A stretch of 64,000 nt of DNA from Pseudomonas orientalis (GCF_022807995.1 NZ_CP094351.1:5627501-5691500), one strand, 5' to 3'; counted from the first letter of the stretch, positions 8,245 to 17,023 are shown. The notes: generated by a model not told the origin, from the letters alone. Made by a program: numbers and translations.

Positions 8245-9024
8245 ATGCGGATCATCAGTGTGAACGTTAATGGTATTCAGGCTGCAGTCGAGCGTGGTTT
8301 GCTCAGTTGGCTGCAAGCACAGAATGCCGACGTCATCTGCCTGCAGGACACCCGCGCCTCCGCCTTTGAACTGGACGACCCAGCCTTCCAACTGGATGGC
8401 TACTTCCTTTATGCCTGCGATGCCGAAGTGCCCACCCAAGGTGGCGTGGCTTTGTACTCGCGGTTGCAACCCAAGGCGGTCATCAGCGGCCTCGGCTTCG
8501 AGACAGCCGACCGCTATGGGCGTTACCTGCAAGCCGATTTCGACAAGGTCAGCATCGCGACCTTGCTGCTTCCTTCGGGGCAGAACGGCGATGAAGACTT
8601 GAACCAGAAATTCAAGCTAATGGACGATTTCGCCCGTTATCTGGATAAACAGCGACGCAAACGTCGCGAGTACATTTATTGTGGCTCGCTGTACGTGGCG
8701 CAACAGAAGCTGGATATCAAGAACTGGCGCGACAGCCAGCAATCCCCGGGTTTCCTGGCGCCGGAACGGGCCTGGATGGACGAGATTGTCGGCAACATGG
8801 GTTATGTCGACGCCCTGCGCGAAGTCAGCCGTGAAGGCGATCAGTACAGCTGGTGGCCGGATAACGAACAGGCCGAAATGCTCAACCTGGGTTGGCGTTT
8901 CGACTACCAACTGCTGACCCCGGGTCTGCGCCGATTCGTGCGCAGTGCACGTTTGCCGCGCCAGCCGCGCTTCTCGCAGCACGCGCCGCTGATCGTGGAC
9001 TACGACTGGACCTTGACCATCTGA
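8245..9024 (+). CDS. crc: Catabolite repression control protein Crc
   Basis: Crc is the cofactor that, with Hfq, binds A-rich sites on target mRNAs and blocks translation of genes for less favoured carbon sources. The 259-residue protein begins MRIISVNVNGIQAAVERGLL and has the exonuclease III/endonuclease-exonuclease-phosphatase fold throughout. Pseudomonas Crc has lost nuclease activity and several canonical catalytic residues. The motifs DVICLQDTRA, GSLYVAQQKLDIKNW and SQHAPLIVDYDW are those of Crc, and the location beside pyrE is conserved. A 15-codon upstream extension to 8200 is rejected because it lacks family similarity. The gene ends in a strong terminator. Confidence 0.97.
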   Translation: MRIISVNVNGIQAAVERGLLSWLQAQNADVICLQDTRASAFELDDPAFQLDGYFLYACDAEVPTQGGVALYSRLQPKAVISGLGFETADRYGRYLQADFDKVSIATLLLPSGQNGDEDLNQKFKLMDDFARYLDKQRRKRREYIYCGSLYVAQQKLDIKNWRDSQQSPGFLAPERAWMDEIVGNMGYVDALREVSREGDQYSWWPDNEQAEMLNLGWRFDYQLLTPGLRRFVRSARLPRQPRFSQHAPLIVDYDWTLTI

Positions 9025-9041
9025 GGTCTTTCTCCGGACAC

Positions 9042-9072
9042 AAAAAAACCGACAGCGATGTCGGTTTTTTTT
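9042..9072. terminator. Bidirectional intrinsic terminator after crc
   Basis: CCGACA (9049-9054) and TGTCGG (9059-9064) form a stem with a gcga loop, preceded by seven A and followed by eight T. It therefore works as a Rho-independent terminator in both directions and separates crc from the convergent DUF4870 gene. Confidence 0.92.
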
Positions 9073-9084
9073 GTGGGCAACCGC

Positions 9085-9453
9085 TTACTTGATCAGGCGC
9101 CAGGTCCACGGATAACGGTAGGCAATACCCTTATTCGCCTTGATACCGGCAATGATCGTCAGTATCAGCGCGCCAATCACCAGCACGGTCATCAACAAAA
9201 AGCCGATGACCACGAACCCCAGCAACAGGCACACCAGCCAGGCAATCGCCACCGTGATCTGGAAGTTCAGGGCTTCCTTGCCCTGGTCATCGATAAGCGG
9301 GTCCACATCCTTCTTGAACTGCCACAGGATCAACGGCCCCAACAAACTGCCGAAGGGGAATACCAACCCTGCAAACGCCGCGAAATGACACAACATCGCC
9401 AACTGGCGTACTTCCCTGGACGGTGCCGGAACCGGCAACTGGCTGTCATTCAT
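9085..9453 (-). CDS. DUF4870 family membrane protein
   Basis: A 122-residue inner-membrane protein of the DUF4870 family. It has a short hydrophilic N-terminus (MNDSQLPVPAPSREVRQ) and then three or four hydrophobic segments: LCHFAAFAGLVFPFGSLLGP, the stretch AWLVCLLLGFVVIGFLL, and MTVLVIGALILTIIAG. The conserved IDDQGKEALNFQ motif lies between the first two and is the family hallmark. The start at 9453 has AGGAG nine bases upstream. It lies 22 bp behind rph and is probably co-transcribed with it. No biochemical function is known for the family. Confidence 0.88.
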   Translation of the reverse strand: MNDSQLPVPAPSREVRQLAMLCHFAAFAGLVFPFGSLLGPLILWQFKKDVDPLIDDQGKEALNFQITVAIAWLVCLLLGFVVIGFLLMTVLVIGALILTIIAGIKANKGIAYRYPWTWRLIK

Positions 9454-9475
9454 GGCGCTTCTCCTCTGGACCGGC

Positions 9476-10198
9476 TCAGTCAGCCAGTGCGGCGTTTTGC
9501 AGTTCAAAGATTTCGGTCATGCCTTTCTGCGCCAGGGCCAGCATGGCGTTCAGCTCGGCCGGCTGGAATGGCGCGCCTTCGGCGGTGCCCTGCACTTCGA
9601 TAAAACCACCGGTGCTGGTCATCACCACGTTCAGGTCGGTCTCGGCAGCCGAGTCCTCCAGGTAGTCCAGGTCCAGCACAGGCTCGCCCTGGTACATGCC
9701 GACCGAAACGGCGGCGATCATTTGCTTGAGCGGGTCACCGCCCTTGAGGCCACCGCGCTTCTTGATCACTTTCAATGCGTCGACCAAAGCCACCATGGCG
9801 CCGGTGATCGACGCGGTACGGGTGCCGCCGTCGGCCTGGATCACGTCGCAATCGACGTATAGGGTCACGTCGCCCAGCTTGGACATGTCCAGGGCTGCGC
9901 GCAGGGAGCGACCGATCAGGCGCTGGATTTCCAGGGTACGCCCGCCCTGCTTGCCACGGCTGGCTTCACGCTGGTTACGCTCGCCGGTGGCACGCGGCAG
10001 CATGCCGTACTCAGCGGTCAACCAACCCTGGCCCTGGCCCTTGAGGAAACGCGGCACGCCGTTCTCGACGCTGACGGTGCAGATCACCTTGGTATCACCA
10101 AACTCGACCAGTACAGACCCCTCGGCGTGTTTGGTGTAGTTGCGGGTGATGCGGATCGAGCGGAGCTGATCGGCAGCGCGACCACTTGGACGTTTCAT
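9476..10198 (-). CDS. rph: Ribonuclease PH
   Basis: A phosphorolytic 3'-to-5' exoribonuclease that trims tRNA precursors. The 240-residue protein starts at 10198 (MKRPSGRAADQLRSIRITRN) and keeps the family landmarks GSVLVEFGDTKVICT, GWLTAEYGMLPRAT with the RGKQGGRTLEIQRLIGRSLR block, DCDVIQADGGTRTASITG for phosphate and catalysis, and DLDYLEDS. It heads a reverse-strand transcript that continues into the DUF4870 gene, and it diverges from yicC across a REP pair. A longer frame to 10237 is not supported. Confidence 0.97.
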   Translation of the reverse strand: MKRPSGRAADQLRSIRITRNYTKHAEGSVLVEFGDTKVICTVSVENGVPRFLKGQGQGWLTAEYGMLPRATGERNQREASRGKQGGRTLEIQRLIGRSLRAALDMSKLGDVTLYVDCDVIQADGGTRTASITGAMVALVDALKVIKKRGGLKGGDPLKQMIAAVSVGMYQGEPVLDLDYLEDSAAETDLNVVMTSTGGFIEVQGTAEGAPFQPAELNAMLALAQKGMTEIFELQNAALAD

Positions 10199-10343
10199 AG
10201 GGAATACCTGTACTGAGGACGAAAAACTGCGGAGCATTATAGAGCCGCCAGCGGATTCGGGGCACTTCTAAAAATCCGGTTACGAATACGCGCGTTTGGG
10301 CGTGCTCGCCCCACTGCGCTACAATCGCGCCCCTTCGTTACTG

Positions 10344-10443
10344 TGTAGGAGCGAGCTTGCTCGCGAAAAACGTCAACGATAACGCGCTCCTCCTGATTTA
10401 ACGCGGCGCCCTTGCGTTCTTCGCGAGCAAGCTCGCTCCTACA
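10344..10443. repeat. Paired REP element (REPIN), family B, between rph and yicC
   Basis: TGTAGGAGCGAGCTTGCTCG and its inverted copy at 10420-10443 enclose about 50 bp that includes AACGTCAACGATAACGCG. This core is shared with the copy at 15850 and appears reversed in the copy at 22343. It lies in the divergent rph-yicC gap, upstream of both genes. Confidence 0.9.
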
Positions 10444-10487
10444 GGTCAGCCTGACCACTTTCTATTTATCCAACGCGAGGTACCTCC

Positions 10488-11351
10488 ATGGTGCACAGCA
10501 TGACCGCCTTCGCCCGTGTCGAAAAAGCCGGCGCCCAAGGCACCCTCAGCTGGGAATTGCGCTCGGTCAACAGCCGTTACCTGGAGCCGCACCTGCGCCT
10601 GCCCGAGTCTTTCCGCGACCTCGAAGGCGCCGTACGTGAAGCGCTGCGCCAGGGTATTTCCCGCGGCAAGCTGGAATGCACCCTGCGCTTTACCGAAGAA
10701 ACCACCGGCAAAGCACTGCAGGTCGACCGCGACCGCGCTGCGCAACTGGTCGCCGCCGCCGAAACCATCGCGGGCCTGATCAAGCAGCCCGCCGCACTGA
10801 ACCCTCTCGAAGTCCTGGCCTGGCCCGGCGTGCTGGTGGCCGATGCCACCGACCCGCAAGCCTTGAACGCCGAAGCGCTGGCACTTTTCACCCAGGGTCT
10901 GCACGAACTCAAGGCCGGCCGCGAGCGCGAAGGCGCCGAACTGGCGCGCCTGATCAACGAGCGCCTGACGTCTATCGAAGCGGACGTCGTCACCCTGCGC
11001 GAACTCGTACCGCAGATGCTCGCCACCCAGCGCCAGAAGGTCCTGGACCGCTTCGCCGACATGAAGGCCGACCTCGATCCCGTGCGCCTGGAGCAGGAAA
11101 TGGTGCTGCTGGCCCAGAAAAGCGACGTCGCCGAAGAGCTCGACCGCCTGAGCACCCACATCCTCGAAGTGCGCCGCGTGCTCAAGTCCGGCGGCGCCGC
11201 CGGTCGGCGCCTGGACTTCCTGATGCAGGAACTCAACCGCGAAGCCAATACACTGGGCTCCAAAGCGTTCGACCCGCGCAGTACCACGGCTGCGGTCAAC
11301 CTCAAGGTGTTGATCGAGCAGATGCGCGAACAAGTACAGAATATTGAGTAA
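10488..11351 (+). CDS. yicC: YicC/YloC family endoribonuclease
   Basis: A 287-residue protein beginning MVHSMTAFARVEKAG, the invariant YicC N-terminus, with WELRSVNSRYLEPHLRLPE and the conserved C-terminal block GRRLDFLMQELNREANTLGSK. Members have been shown to be endoribonucleases acting on small RNAs in E. coli; the role in Pseudomonas is inferred. The start has a GAGG about nine bases upstream. gmk begins ten bases after the stop, and the two are co-transcribed in many gammaproteobacteria. Confidence 0.94.
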   Translation: MVHSMTAFARVEKAGAQGTLSWELRSVNSRYLEPHLRLPESFRDLEGAVREALRQGISRGKLECTLRFTEETTGKALQVDRDRAAQLVAAAETIAGLIKQPAALNPLEVLAWPGVLVADATDPQALNAEALALFTQGLHELKAGREREGAELARLINERLTSIEADVVTLRELVPQMLATQRQKVLDRFADMKADLDPVRLEQEMVLLAQKSDVAEELDRLSTHILEVRRVLKSGGAAGRRLDFLMQELNREANTLGSKAFDPRSTTAAVNLKVLIEQMREQVQNIE

Positions 11352-11361
11352 GGCAACCTCC

Positions 11362-11982
11362 ATGACCCACAGCACCGGCACCCTTTACATCATTTCCGCC
11401 CCCTCGGGCGCGGGCAAGAGCAGCCTGGTCAAGGCCCTGACCGACGCTGACGAGCAGATCCGCATCTCGGTGTCCCACACCACCCGCGCCATGCGCCCGG
11501 GTGAAGTGAACGGCGTGCACTATCACTTCGTCGAGCGTACCGAGTTCGTCAAGATGATCGAACACGGTGACTTCCTCGAGCGCGCCGAAGTGTTCGGCAA
11601 CCTCTACGGTACTTCGCAAAGCCACCTGCAGCAGACCCTGGACGAAGGCCACGACCTGATCCTGGAAATCGACTGGCAGGGCGCTGAGCAAGTGCGCCAA
11701 TTGATGCCCAAGGCGCGCTCGATCTTCATCCTGCCGCCCTCGCTTGAAGCCCTGCACCAGCGCCTGACCAACCGCGGCCAGGACAGCGACGAGATCATCG
11801 ACGGCCGCATGCGTGAAGCCGTCAGCGAAATGAGCCACTACGTCGACTACGACTACCTGATCATCAATGACGATTTTGCCCACGCGCTGGATGATTTAAA
11901 GGCGATTTTCCGCGCCAACCAGCTGCAGCAAAAGCGCCAACAGCAGCGTTTCGGCAAATTACTGGCCGAACTGCTCGGCTGA
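11362..11982 (+). CDS. gmk: Guanylate kinase
   Basis: Phosphorylates GMP to GDP. The 206-residue protein has the P-loop SAPSGAGKSS near residue 12, the GMP-binding SHTTRAMRPGEVNGVHYHF block, and the ILEIDWQGAEQV strand. The start at 11362 gives the usual MTHSTGTLYIIS; an upstream in-frame ATG at 11344 overlaps yicC and is unlikely. It is transcribed with yicC and separated from rpoZ by two terminator-like hairpins. Confidence 0.97.
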   Translation: MTHSTGTLYIISAPSGAGKSSLVKALTDADEQIRISVSHTTRAMRPGEVNGVHYHFVERTEFVKMIEHGDFLERAEVFGNLYGTSQSHLQQTLDEGHDLILEIDWQGAEQVRQLMPKARSIFILPPSLEALHQRLTNRGQDSDEIIDGRMREAVSEMSHYVDYDYLIINDDFAHALDDLKAIFRANQLQQKRQQQRFGKLLAELLG

Positions 11983-11994
11983 TTGGCCCTTCCC

Positions 11995-12086
11995 AAAACG
12001 GCTGCAAGGGCTTTACATTGGCACTTGCAGCGTTTTTGCGAGGGCCTGAGAAAAATCAGCGCTTCCCTAAACGCTGGTGATTTTTT
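11995..12086 (+). terminator. Two successive terminator-like hairpins between gmk and rpoZ
   Basis: AAAACG-GCTGCAAG (11995-12008) pairs with CTTGCAG-CGTTTTT (12024-12037), with one bulged G, giving a classic stem and T-run. A second stem, AAAATCA-GCG (12052-12061) with CGC-TGG-TGATTTTTT (12072-12086), follows. Together they should end the yicC-gmk transcript, so rpoZ needs its own promoter in the remaining 60 bp. Confidence 0.7.
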
Positions 12087-12149
12087 AAACTGCTCAGTCA
12101 GCTCGCCCAACCGGGCAGCGCGCATCTTGCATTCGCTCCGAGGAATACC

Positions 12150-12413
12150 ATGGCCCGCGTAACCGTTGAAGACTGCCTAGAACACGTGGATAACCGCTTT
12201 GAGCTGGTCATGCTCTCTACCAAGCGTGCCCGTCAACTGGCCACTGGCGGCAAAGAGCCCCTGGTCCAGTGGGAAAACGACAAGCCTACCGTTGTGGCCC
12301 TGCGTGAAATCGCCGAAGGCCTGATGAGCTACGAGTTCATCGCCAACGCTGAAATCGTTGAAGACGAACCGCTGTTTGCAGCGTTCGAGGACGAGTCCAA
12401 CGAGGCCGTCTAA
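12150..12413 (+). CDS. rpoZ: RNA polymerase omega subunit
   Basis: An 87-residue omega subunit (MARVTVEDCLEHVDNRFELV) that assists assembly of beta' and links polymerase to ppGpp in proteobacteria. The helix with RARQLATGGKEPLVQWENDKPTV... matches the conserved core. It sits immediately before spoT, the ppGpp synthetase/hydrolase gene, an arrangement conserved across gammaproteobacteria and functionally apt. The start has a GAGGAA site. Confidence 0.97.
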   Translation: MARVTVEDCLEHVDNRFELVMLSTKRARQLATGGKEPLVQWENDKPTVVALREIAEGLMSYEFIANAEIVEDEPLFAAFEDESNEAV

Positions 12414-12473
12414 GCCTATGCCAGGTCGACGTAGCACGGCGCGGGGTCACAGCCTTCGGCAGGAGTTCACACT

Positions 12474-14579
12474 TTGCCGAGCATAGACGCCCTCGCCGAT
12501 CGCTTATCGACCTACCTCGGTCCCGACCAGGTCAACCTGGTCCGCCGAGCGTATTTCTACGCCGAACAAGCCCACGACGGCCAACGCCGTCGTAGCGGCG
12601 AGGCGTATGTCACCCATCCTCTTGCGGTGGCAAATATTCTTGCCGACATGCACATGGACCATCAGAGCCTGATGGCCGCGATGCTGCATGACGTGATCGA
12701 AGATACCGGCATCGCCAAGGAAGCGCTCAGCGCGCAATTTGGCGAAACCGTGGCCGAATTGGTCGACGGGGTCAGCAAACTGACCCAGATGAACTTCGAG
12801 ACCAAGGCCGAAGCCCAGGCGGAAAACTTCCAGAAGATGGCCATGGCCATGGCGCGCGATATCCGTGTGATCCTGGTCAAGCTGGCCGACCGGCTGCACA
12901 ACATGCGCACGCTGGAGGTGCTCTCCGGCGAAAAGCGTCGGCGCATCGCCAAGGAAACCCTGGAAATCTACGCGCCCATCGCCAATCGGCTGGGCATGCA
13001 TGCCATTCGTATCGAATTCGAAGACCTCGGCTTCAAGGCCATGCACCCGATGCGCTCGGCGCGCATCTACCAGGCGGTCAAGCGCGCCCGGGGCAATCGC
13101 AAGGAAATCGTCAACAAGATCGAAGAGTCCCTGAGCCATTGCCTGGCGATCGACGAGATCGAAGGCGACGTCAGCGGACGGCAGAAACACATCTACGGCA
13201 TCTACAAGAAGATGCGCGGCAAGCGCCGGGCCTTCAACGAGATCATGGACGTGTATGCGTTCCGGATCATCGTCGACAAGGTCGACACCTGCTACCGCGT
13301 GCTGGGCGCTGTACATAATCTGTACAAACCCCTGCCGGGCCGTTTCAAGGATTACATTGCGATACCCAAGGCTAACGGCTACCAGTCGCTGCATACCACG
13401 CTGTTCGGTATGCACGGCGTGCCGATCGAGATCCAGATCCGCACCCGCGAAATGGAAGAGATGGCCAATAACGGCATCGCTGCCCACTGGCTGTACAAGT
13501 CAAATGGCGATGAGCAGCCCAAGGGCACCCATGCCCGCGCCCGGCAATGGGTCAAGGGCGTGCTTGAAATGCAGCAGCGTGCCGGCAACTCCCTGGAATT
13601 CATCGAAAGCGTGAAGATCGACCTGTTCCCGGACGAGGTCTACGTGTTCACGCCCAAGGGTCGAATCATGGAGCTGCCCAAAGGCTCCACGGCGGTCGAC
13701 TTCGCCTATGCCGTGCACACCGACGTGGGCAACAGCTGCATCGCCTGCCGCATCAACCGGCGCCTGGCCCCGCTGTCGGAGCCGCTGCAAAGCGGCTCCA
13801 CGGTGGAGATCGTCAGCGCACCGGGCGCGCGGCCGAATCCGGCCTGGCTCAACTTCGTGGTGACCGGCAAGGCGCGCACGCACATCCGTCACGCGCTCAA
13901 ACTGCAGCGCCGTTCCGAGTCCATCAGCCTGGGCGAACGCCTGCTGAACAAGGTGCTCAACGGTTTCGACAGCGCTCTGGACAAGATCCCGCAGGAGCGC
14001 GCGCAAGCGATGCTCCACGAGTATCGCCAGGAAACCATCGAAGACCTGCTGGAAGATATCGGCCTGGGCAACCGCATGGCCTACGTGGTTGCGCGCCGAC
14101 TGCTCGGCGAAGGCGAACAGTTGCCAAGCCCGGAAGGCCCGCTGGCGATTCGCGGCACCGAGGGCCTGGTGCTCAGCTATGCCAAATGCTGCACACCGAT
14201 CCCGGGCGACCCGATTGTCGGCCACTTGTCGGCGGGCAAAGGCATGGTGGTGCACCTGGACAACTGCCGCAACATCACCGAAATCCGTCACAACCCGGAA
14301 AAATGCATCCAGCTATCGTGGGCCAAGGATGTCACCGGTGAATTCAATGTCGAGCTGCGCGTGGAGCTGGAGCACCAGCGTGGCTTGATCGCCCTGCTGG
14401 CCAGCAGCGTCAACGCGGCCGACGGCAATATCGAGAAAATCAGCATGGACGAACGCGATGGGCGCATCAGCGTGGTCCAGCTGGTGGTCAGCGTGCACGA
14501 CCGCGTGCACCTGGCCCGCGTGATCAAGAAGCTGCGCGCGCTGACCGGGGTGATTCGCATCACCCGCATGCGGGCGTAG
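12474..14579 (+). CDS. spoT: Bifunctional (p)ppGpp synthetase/hydrolase SpoT
   Basis: Makes and degrades the alarmone (p)ppGpp. The 701-residue protein has an HD hydrolase domain (about 20-200) with the intact HDVIEDTG motif, a synthetase domain (about 230-360) with AIPKANGYQSLHTTLFG and EIQIRTREMEEMA, a TGS domain (about 385-450, VYVFTPKGRIMELPKGSTAVDF), a helical/zinc-finger region with CCTPIPGD, and a C-terminal ACT domain. The start is TTG with AGGAG eight bases upstream and gives MPSIDALADRLS, the standard N-terminus. It follows rpoZ by 60 bp and precedes ridA by 39 bp, a likely operon. Confidence 0.97.
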   Translation: MPSIDALADRLSTYLGPDQVNLVRRAYFYAEQAHDGQRRRSGEAYVTHPLAVANILADMHMDHQSLMAAMLHDVIEDTGIAKEALSAQFGETVAELVDGVSKLTQMNFETKAEAQAENFQKMAMAMARDIRVILVKLADRLHNMRTLEVLSGEKRRRIAKETLEIYAPIANRLGMHAIRIEFEDLGFKAMHPMRSARIYQAVKRARGNRKEIVNKIEESLSHCLAIDEIEGDVSGRQKHIYGIYKKMRGKRRAFNEIMDVYAFRIIVDKVDTCYRVLGAVHNLYKPLPGRFKDYIAIPKANGYQSLHTTLFGMHGVPIEIQIRTREMEEMANNGIAAHWLYKSNGDEQPKGTHARARQWVKGVLEMQQRAGNSLEFIESVKIDLFPDEVYVFTPKGRIMELPKGSTAVDFAYAVHTDVGNSCIACRINRRLAPLSEPLQSGSTVEIVSAPGARPNPAWLNFVVTGKARTHIRHALKLQRRSESISLGERLLNKVLNGFDSALDKIPQERAQAMLHEYRQETIEDLLEDIGLGNRMAYVVARRLLGEGEQLPSPEGPLAIRGTEGLVLSYAKCCTPIPGDPIVGHLSAGKGMVVHLDNCRNITEIRHNPEKCIQLSWAKDVTGEFNVELRVELEHQRGLIALLASSVNAADGNIEKISMDERDGRISVVQLVVSVHDRVHLARVIKKLRALTGVIRITRMRA

Positions 14580-14618
14580 CCCTGCCAATAAGCCATCGCC
14601 TATTACAAGGAGTCATTC

Positions 14619-14999
14619 ATGACCAAGACAGTAATCACCAGCGACAAAGCCCCGGCCGCCATCGGTACTTATTCCCAGGCGATCAAGGCGGGCAACACCG
14701 TCTACATGTCCGGCCAGATCCCGCTGGACCCAAAGACCATGGAGCTGGTGGAAGGCTTCGAAGCACAGACCGTACAGGTCTTCGAAAACCTCAAGTCCGT
14801 GGCTGAAGCGGCTGGCGGTTCGTTCAAGGACATCGTCAAGCTGAACATCTTCCTGACCGACCTGAGCCACTTCGCCAAGGTCAACGAGATCATGGGCAAA
14901 TACTTCGAACAGCCGTACCCGGCCCGCGCCGCCATCGGCGTGGCTGCCCTGCCAAAGGGCGCGCAGGTTGAAATGGACGCGATTCTGGTCATCGAGTAA
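14619..14999 (+). CDS. ridA: RidA family reactive intermediate/imine deaminase
   Basis: A 126-residue YjgF/YER057c/UK114 protein that hydrolyses reactive enamine/imine intermediates made by PLP enzymes, protecting metabolism from damage. Motifs seen: SDKAPAAIGTYSQAIKAGN, VYMSGQIPLDP, and the C-terminal YPARAAIGVAALPKGAQVEM, whose Arg is the catalytic/carboxylate-binding residue of the family. It lies 39 bp behind spoT with an AAGGAG site, the common Pseudomonas arrangement. A strong hairpin follows the stop. Confidence 0.96.
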   Translation: MTKTVITSDKAPAAIGTYSQAIKAGNTVYMSGQIPLDPKTMELVEGFEAQTVQVFENLKSVAEAAGGSFKDIVKLNIFLTDLSHFAKVNEIMGKYFEQPYPARAAIGVAALPKGAQVEMDAILVIE

Positions 15000-15005
15000 A
15001 ACACC

Positions 15006-15030
15006 CGGCGCAGCTTCAACAGCTGCGCCG
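15006..15030 (+). terminator. Strong hairpin after ridA
   Basis: CGGCGCAGCT (15006-15015) and AGCTGCGCCG (15021-15030) form a perfect 10-bp stem with a 5-nt loop, six bases after the ridA stop. The following sequence (acttcgtttc) is only weakly T-rich, so it may attenuate rather than fully terminate transcription into the lipoprotein gene 24 bp on. Confidence 0.6.
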
Positions 15031-15054
15031 ACTTCGTTTCAGAAGGATTTAGTC

Positions 15055-15795
15055 ATGCGCAAAGCGCTTGTAGCCTCTTCGTTGCTCGCCCTGCTGCTCG
15101 GCGGCTGTGCCAGCAACCCTGCCAACCTGGATGTCAGCGGGACCTGGATCAACCAGGCCGCCATCGATGCGGCAGCCAAGGGCGGCCCTTTGCGCGAGGC
15201 CTTGCAGACCTTTGGCCCGAACCTCGAATGGGAGGTCAACACCAAGGCCTTGCAGGCACGCTACTACAACGGCTTTGAAGTAGCGGAAGGCAAGTTGCGA
15301 GCGGACAAGCCCGGCGCCTGGAGCGTGGACTTCTACGGCAGCACTGCCACCGAGCTCAAGCGCAAAGGCAAAAAGCTGCTGCAAGTGGCCAACGACAATG
15401 AGCCCGAGCAGCTGTTCATGCGCCCCAAGGACCCGGCTCCGGAGGGCGCGCCACTGGGCGCCAACTTCGAGCGGGCGCTCTATGCGGCCTACATGGGTGG
15501 CGACTGGAAGATCACCGACGGTGTCGGCAATGGCGCCACGGTACAGTTCCAGGCTGACGGCAAGATTGTCGGCCTGCCTGGGGTGGACCGCTACTCCCTG
15601 TGCCTGGCGGGCGATTGCGCCTCGATGAGCGGCGGCTATGACAGCATCTGGCTGCAACTGAACGGCGTGGGCAACCCGTGGATCTTTGCGCGCAAGGGCA
15701 AGCAGCTGGAGATTTTCCAGGCGATCAACACGGCGCAAGCGGATGAGGTGCCACAGTTCACCCAAGGCCCTCGCCAGTGGCTGCTTGAGAGATAG
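15055..15795 (+). CDS. Predicted lipoprotein of unknown function
   Basis: A 246-residue secreted lipoprotein. The start at 15055 has AGAAGGA upstream and gives a lipoprotein signal MRKALVASSLLALLLGGC with Cys18 as the lipidated residue; an in-frame extension to 14968 overlaps ridA and is rejected. The mature part shows no catalytic motif I recognise. It contains two repeats of a beta-like pattern (NGFEVAEGKLRADKPGAWSVDFYG; GNGATVQFQADGKIVGLPG), as in lipocalin-like or META-type folds, but this is only an impression. The second-position residue after Cys is Ala, which would send it to the outer membrane. Confidence 0.85.
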   Translation: MRKALVASSLLALLLGGCASNPANLDVSGTWINQAAIDAAAKGGPLREALQTFGPNLEWEVNTKALQARYYNGFEVAEGKLRADKPGAWSVDFYGSTATELKRKGKKLLQVANDNEPEQLFMRPKDPAPEGAPLGANFERALYAAYMGGDWKITDGVGNGATVQFQADGKIVGLPGVDRYSLCLAGDCASMSGGYDSIWLQLNGVGNPWIFARKGKQLEIFQAINTAQADEVPQFTQGPRQWLLER

Positions 15796-15849
15796 TAACA
15801 GTCCCAGCGCAGGTCAAAATGTGAGAGGGGGCTTGCCCTAATGCCAGTC

Positions 15850-15949
15850 TGTAGGAGCGAGCTTGCTCGCGAAAAACGTCAACGATAACGCGTGCTTTCT
15901 GAATGAACGCGGTGCCTGTGAGTTTTTCGCGAGCAAGCTCGCTCCTACA
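15850..15949. repeat. Paired REP element (REPIN), family B
   Basis: The arms TGTAGGAGCGAGCTTGCTCG and its inverted copy enclose about 50 bp. The left interior (AACGTCAACGATAACGCG) is identical to the copy at 10344. It lies between the lipoprotein gene and the convergent dehydrogenase gene. A decayed family A fragment (gagagggggcttgccc) lies just before it, at about 15825. Confidence 0.9.
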
Positions 15950-15982
15950 GACGGCGGTGTACGCTTAACTCTTTAATCGTAC

Positions 15983-16834
15983 TCAGCCTTTTAAAATAGC
16001 GGCATACCCTTCCCGGTAAGTCGGATAGGTCGGTGCCCAACCCAGCGCCTTGGCCCGCGCATTACTGCATTGTTTGCTGCCCGCACGCCGCACACTGGCG
16101 TCCTCGGACCACTCGGTCACGCCCAGATACTCACGCAACCAACCCACCACCTCGGCCAATGGCGCCGGAGCGTCGTCGACGCCGATATACACTTTGTCCA
16201 GCGAACCACCCTGCTCCACATGGCGCAGCAAAAACGCCAGCAAGCCCGCCGCGTCATCCGCGTGAATCCGGTTGCCATATAAAGGCGGGTTAATCGCCAC
16301 GCGGTAACCCTGGCGAACCTGGGTCAACAGCCACTCACGGCCCGGGCCGTAAATGCCGGTCAATCGCACCGCGCTCGCCGGGATGCCGCTGTTGAGCGCA
16401 ACCTGCTCGGCTTCGAGCATGACCTGGCCGGAATAACCTTTGGCCTGGATTTCAGAGGTTTCGTCGACCCATTCGCCATTCTGCTGTCCATACACGCTGC
16501 TGCTGGACACGAACAACAAATGCCTGGGCGCCTGACCGTAATCCTGCAGCCACTCCAGCACATGCTTCAAACCCTGCACATAGGCTGCGCGATAGCCGGC
16601 CTCATCGTGGTCCGTGGCCGCCGCGCAGTACACCAGGTAATCCACCCCACCGATCGGCCAGGTCTCAGGGCAGTCTTTATTGAACAGGTCGCCAGCGATA
16701 CCGATCACGCCGTCGGGAAGGCGTGAAATATCGCGGCGCAGGCCATGAACCTCCCATCCTCCGGCCAGCAGTTGGCTAGCCAGCCGACCACCCACATCGC
16801 CGCAACCGGCAATCACAACAGAAGGCGCAGACAT
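15983..16834 (-). CDS. NAD(P)-dependent epimerase/dehydratase family protein, YeeZ-like
   Basis: A 283-residue atypical short-chain dehydrogenase. The N-terminal Rossmann motif is GCGDVGGRLASQLL, and the FVSSSSVYGQQNG and TGIYGPGREWLL segments carry the Ser/Tyr features of the extended SDR fold. The later NRIHADDAAGLLAFLL block is typical of the YeeZ-type family. The substrate is unknown. It is a single gene divergent from exbB, with 190 bp between the starts. Confidence 0.88.
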   Translation of the reverse strand: MSAPSVVIAGCGDVGGRLASQLLAGGWEVHGLRRDISRLPDGVIGIAGDLFNKDCPETWPIGGVDYLVYCAAATDHDEAGYRAAYVQGLKHVLEWLQDYGQAPRHLLFVSSSSVYGQQNGEWVDETSEIQAKGYSGQVMLEAEQVALNSGIPASAVRLTGIYGPGREWLLTQVRQGYRVAINPPLYGNRIHADDAAGLLAFLLRHVEQGGSLDKVYIGVDDAPAPLAEVVGWLREYLGVTEWSEDASVRRAGSKQCSNARAKALGWAPTYPTYREGYAAILKG

Positions 16835-16920
16835 CTTAAAACTCCATTCTCAAAGGCGCAGATTAGCCGCGCGAGAGGATCAACGGCCAGTAAAAAGCGA
16901 AATAAAGTAACACTGCCACT

Positions 16921-16948
16921 TTAGTTAACAAGAATTACTTGCAATAAT
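16921..16948 (+). promoter_or_regulatory. Possible promoter of exbB-exbD-tonB
   Basis: TTAGTT (16921-16926) and AATAAT (16943-16948) are separated by 16 bases inside an AT-rich patch, about 75 bp ahead of exbB. The AATAAT hexamer also fits one unit of a Fur box, and TonB operons are usually iron-regulated, but I could not find a convincing full Fur site. Confidence 0.35.
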
Positions 16949-17023
16949 AACCACCCATTTGTCCTCGACCCGCAGGGGTCTGGCAGGACGATCACTCATT
17001 ATTTTCACTCAGGTCCGGCCAGC

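Noticed and set aside
15822..15843. Single degenerate family A REP arm (tgagagggggcttgccc)
   Set aside because: Too short and unpaired to list as an element; noted within the neighbouring REPIN entry.
16925..16955. Fur box ahead of exbB
   Set aside because: Only one hexamer unit fits the consensus; the rest mismatches, so only a tentative promoter is listed.
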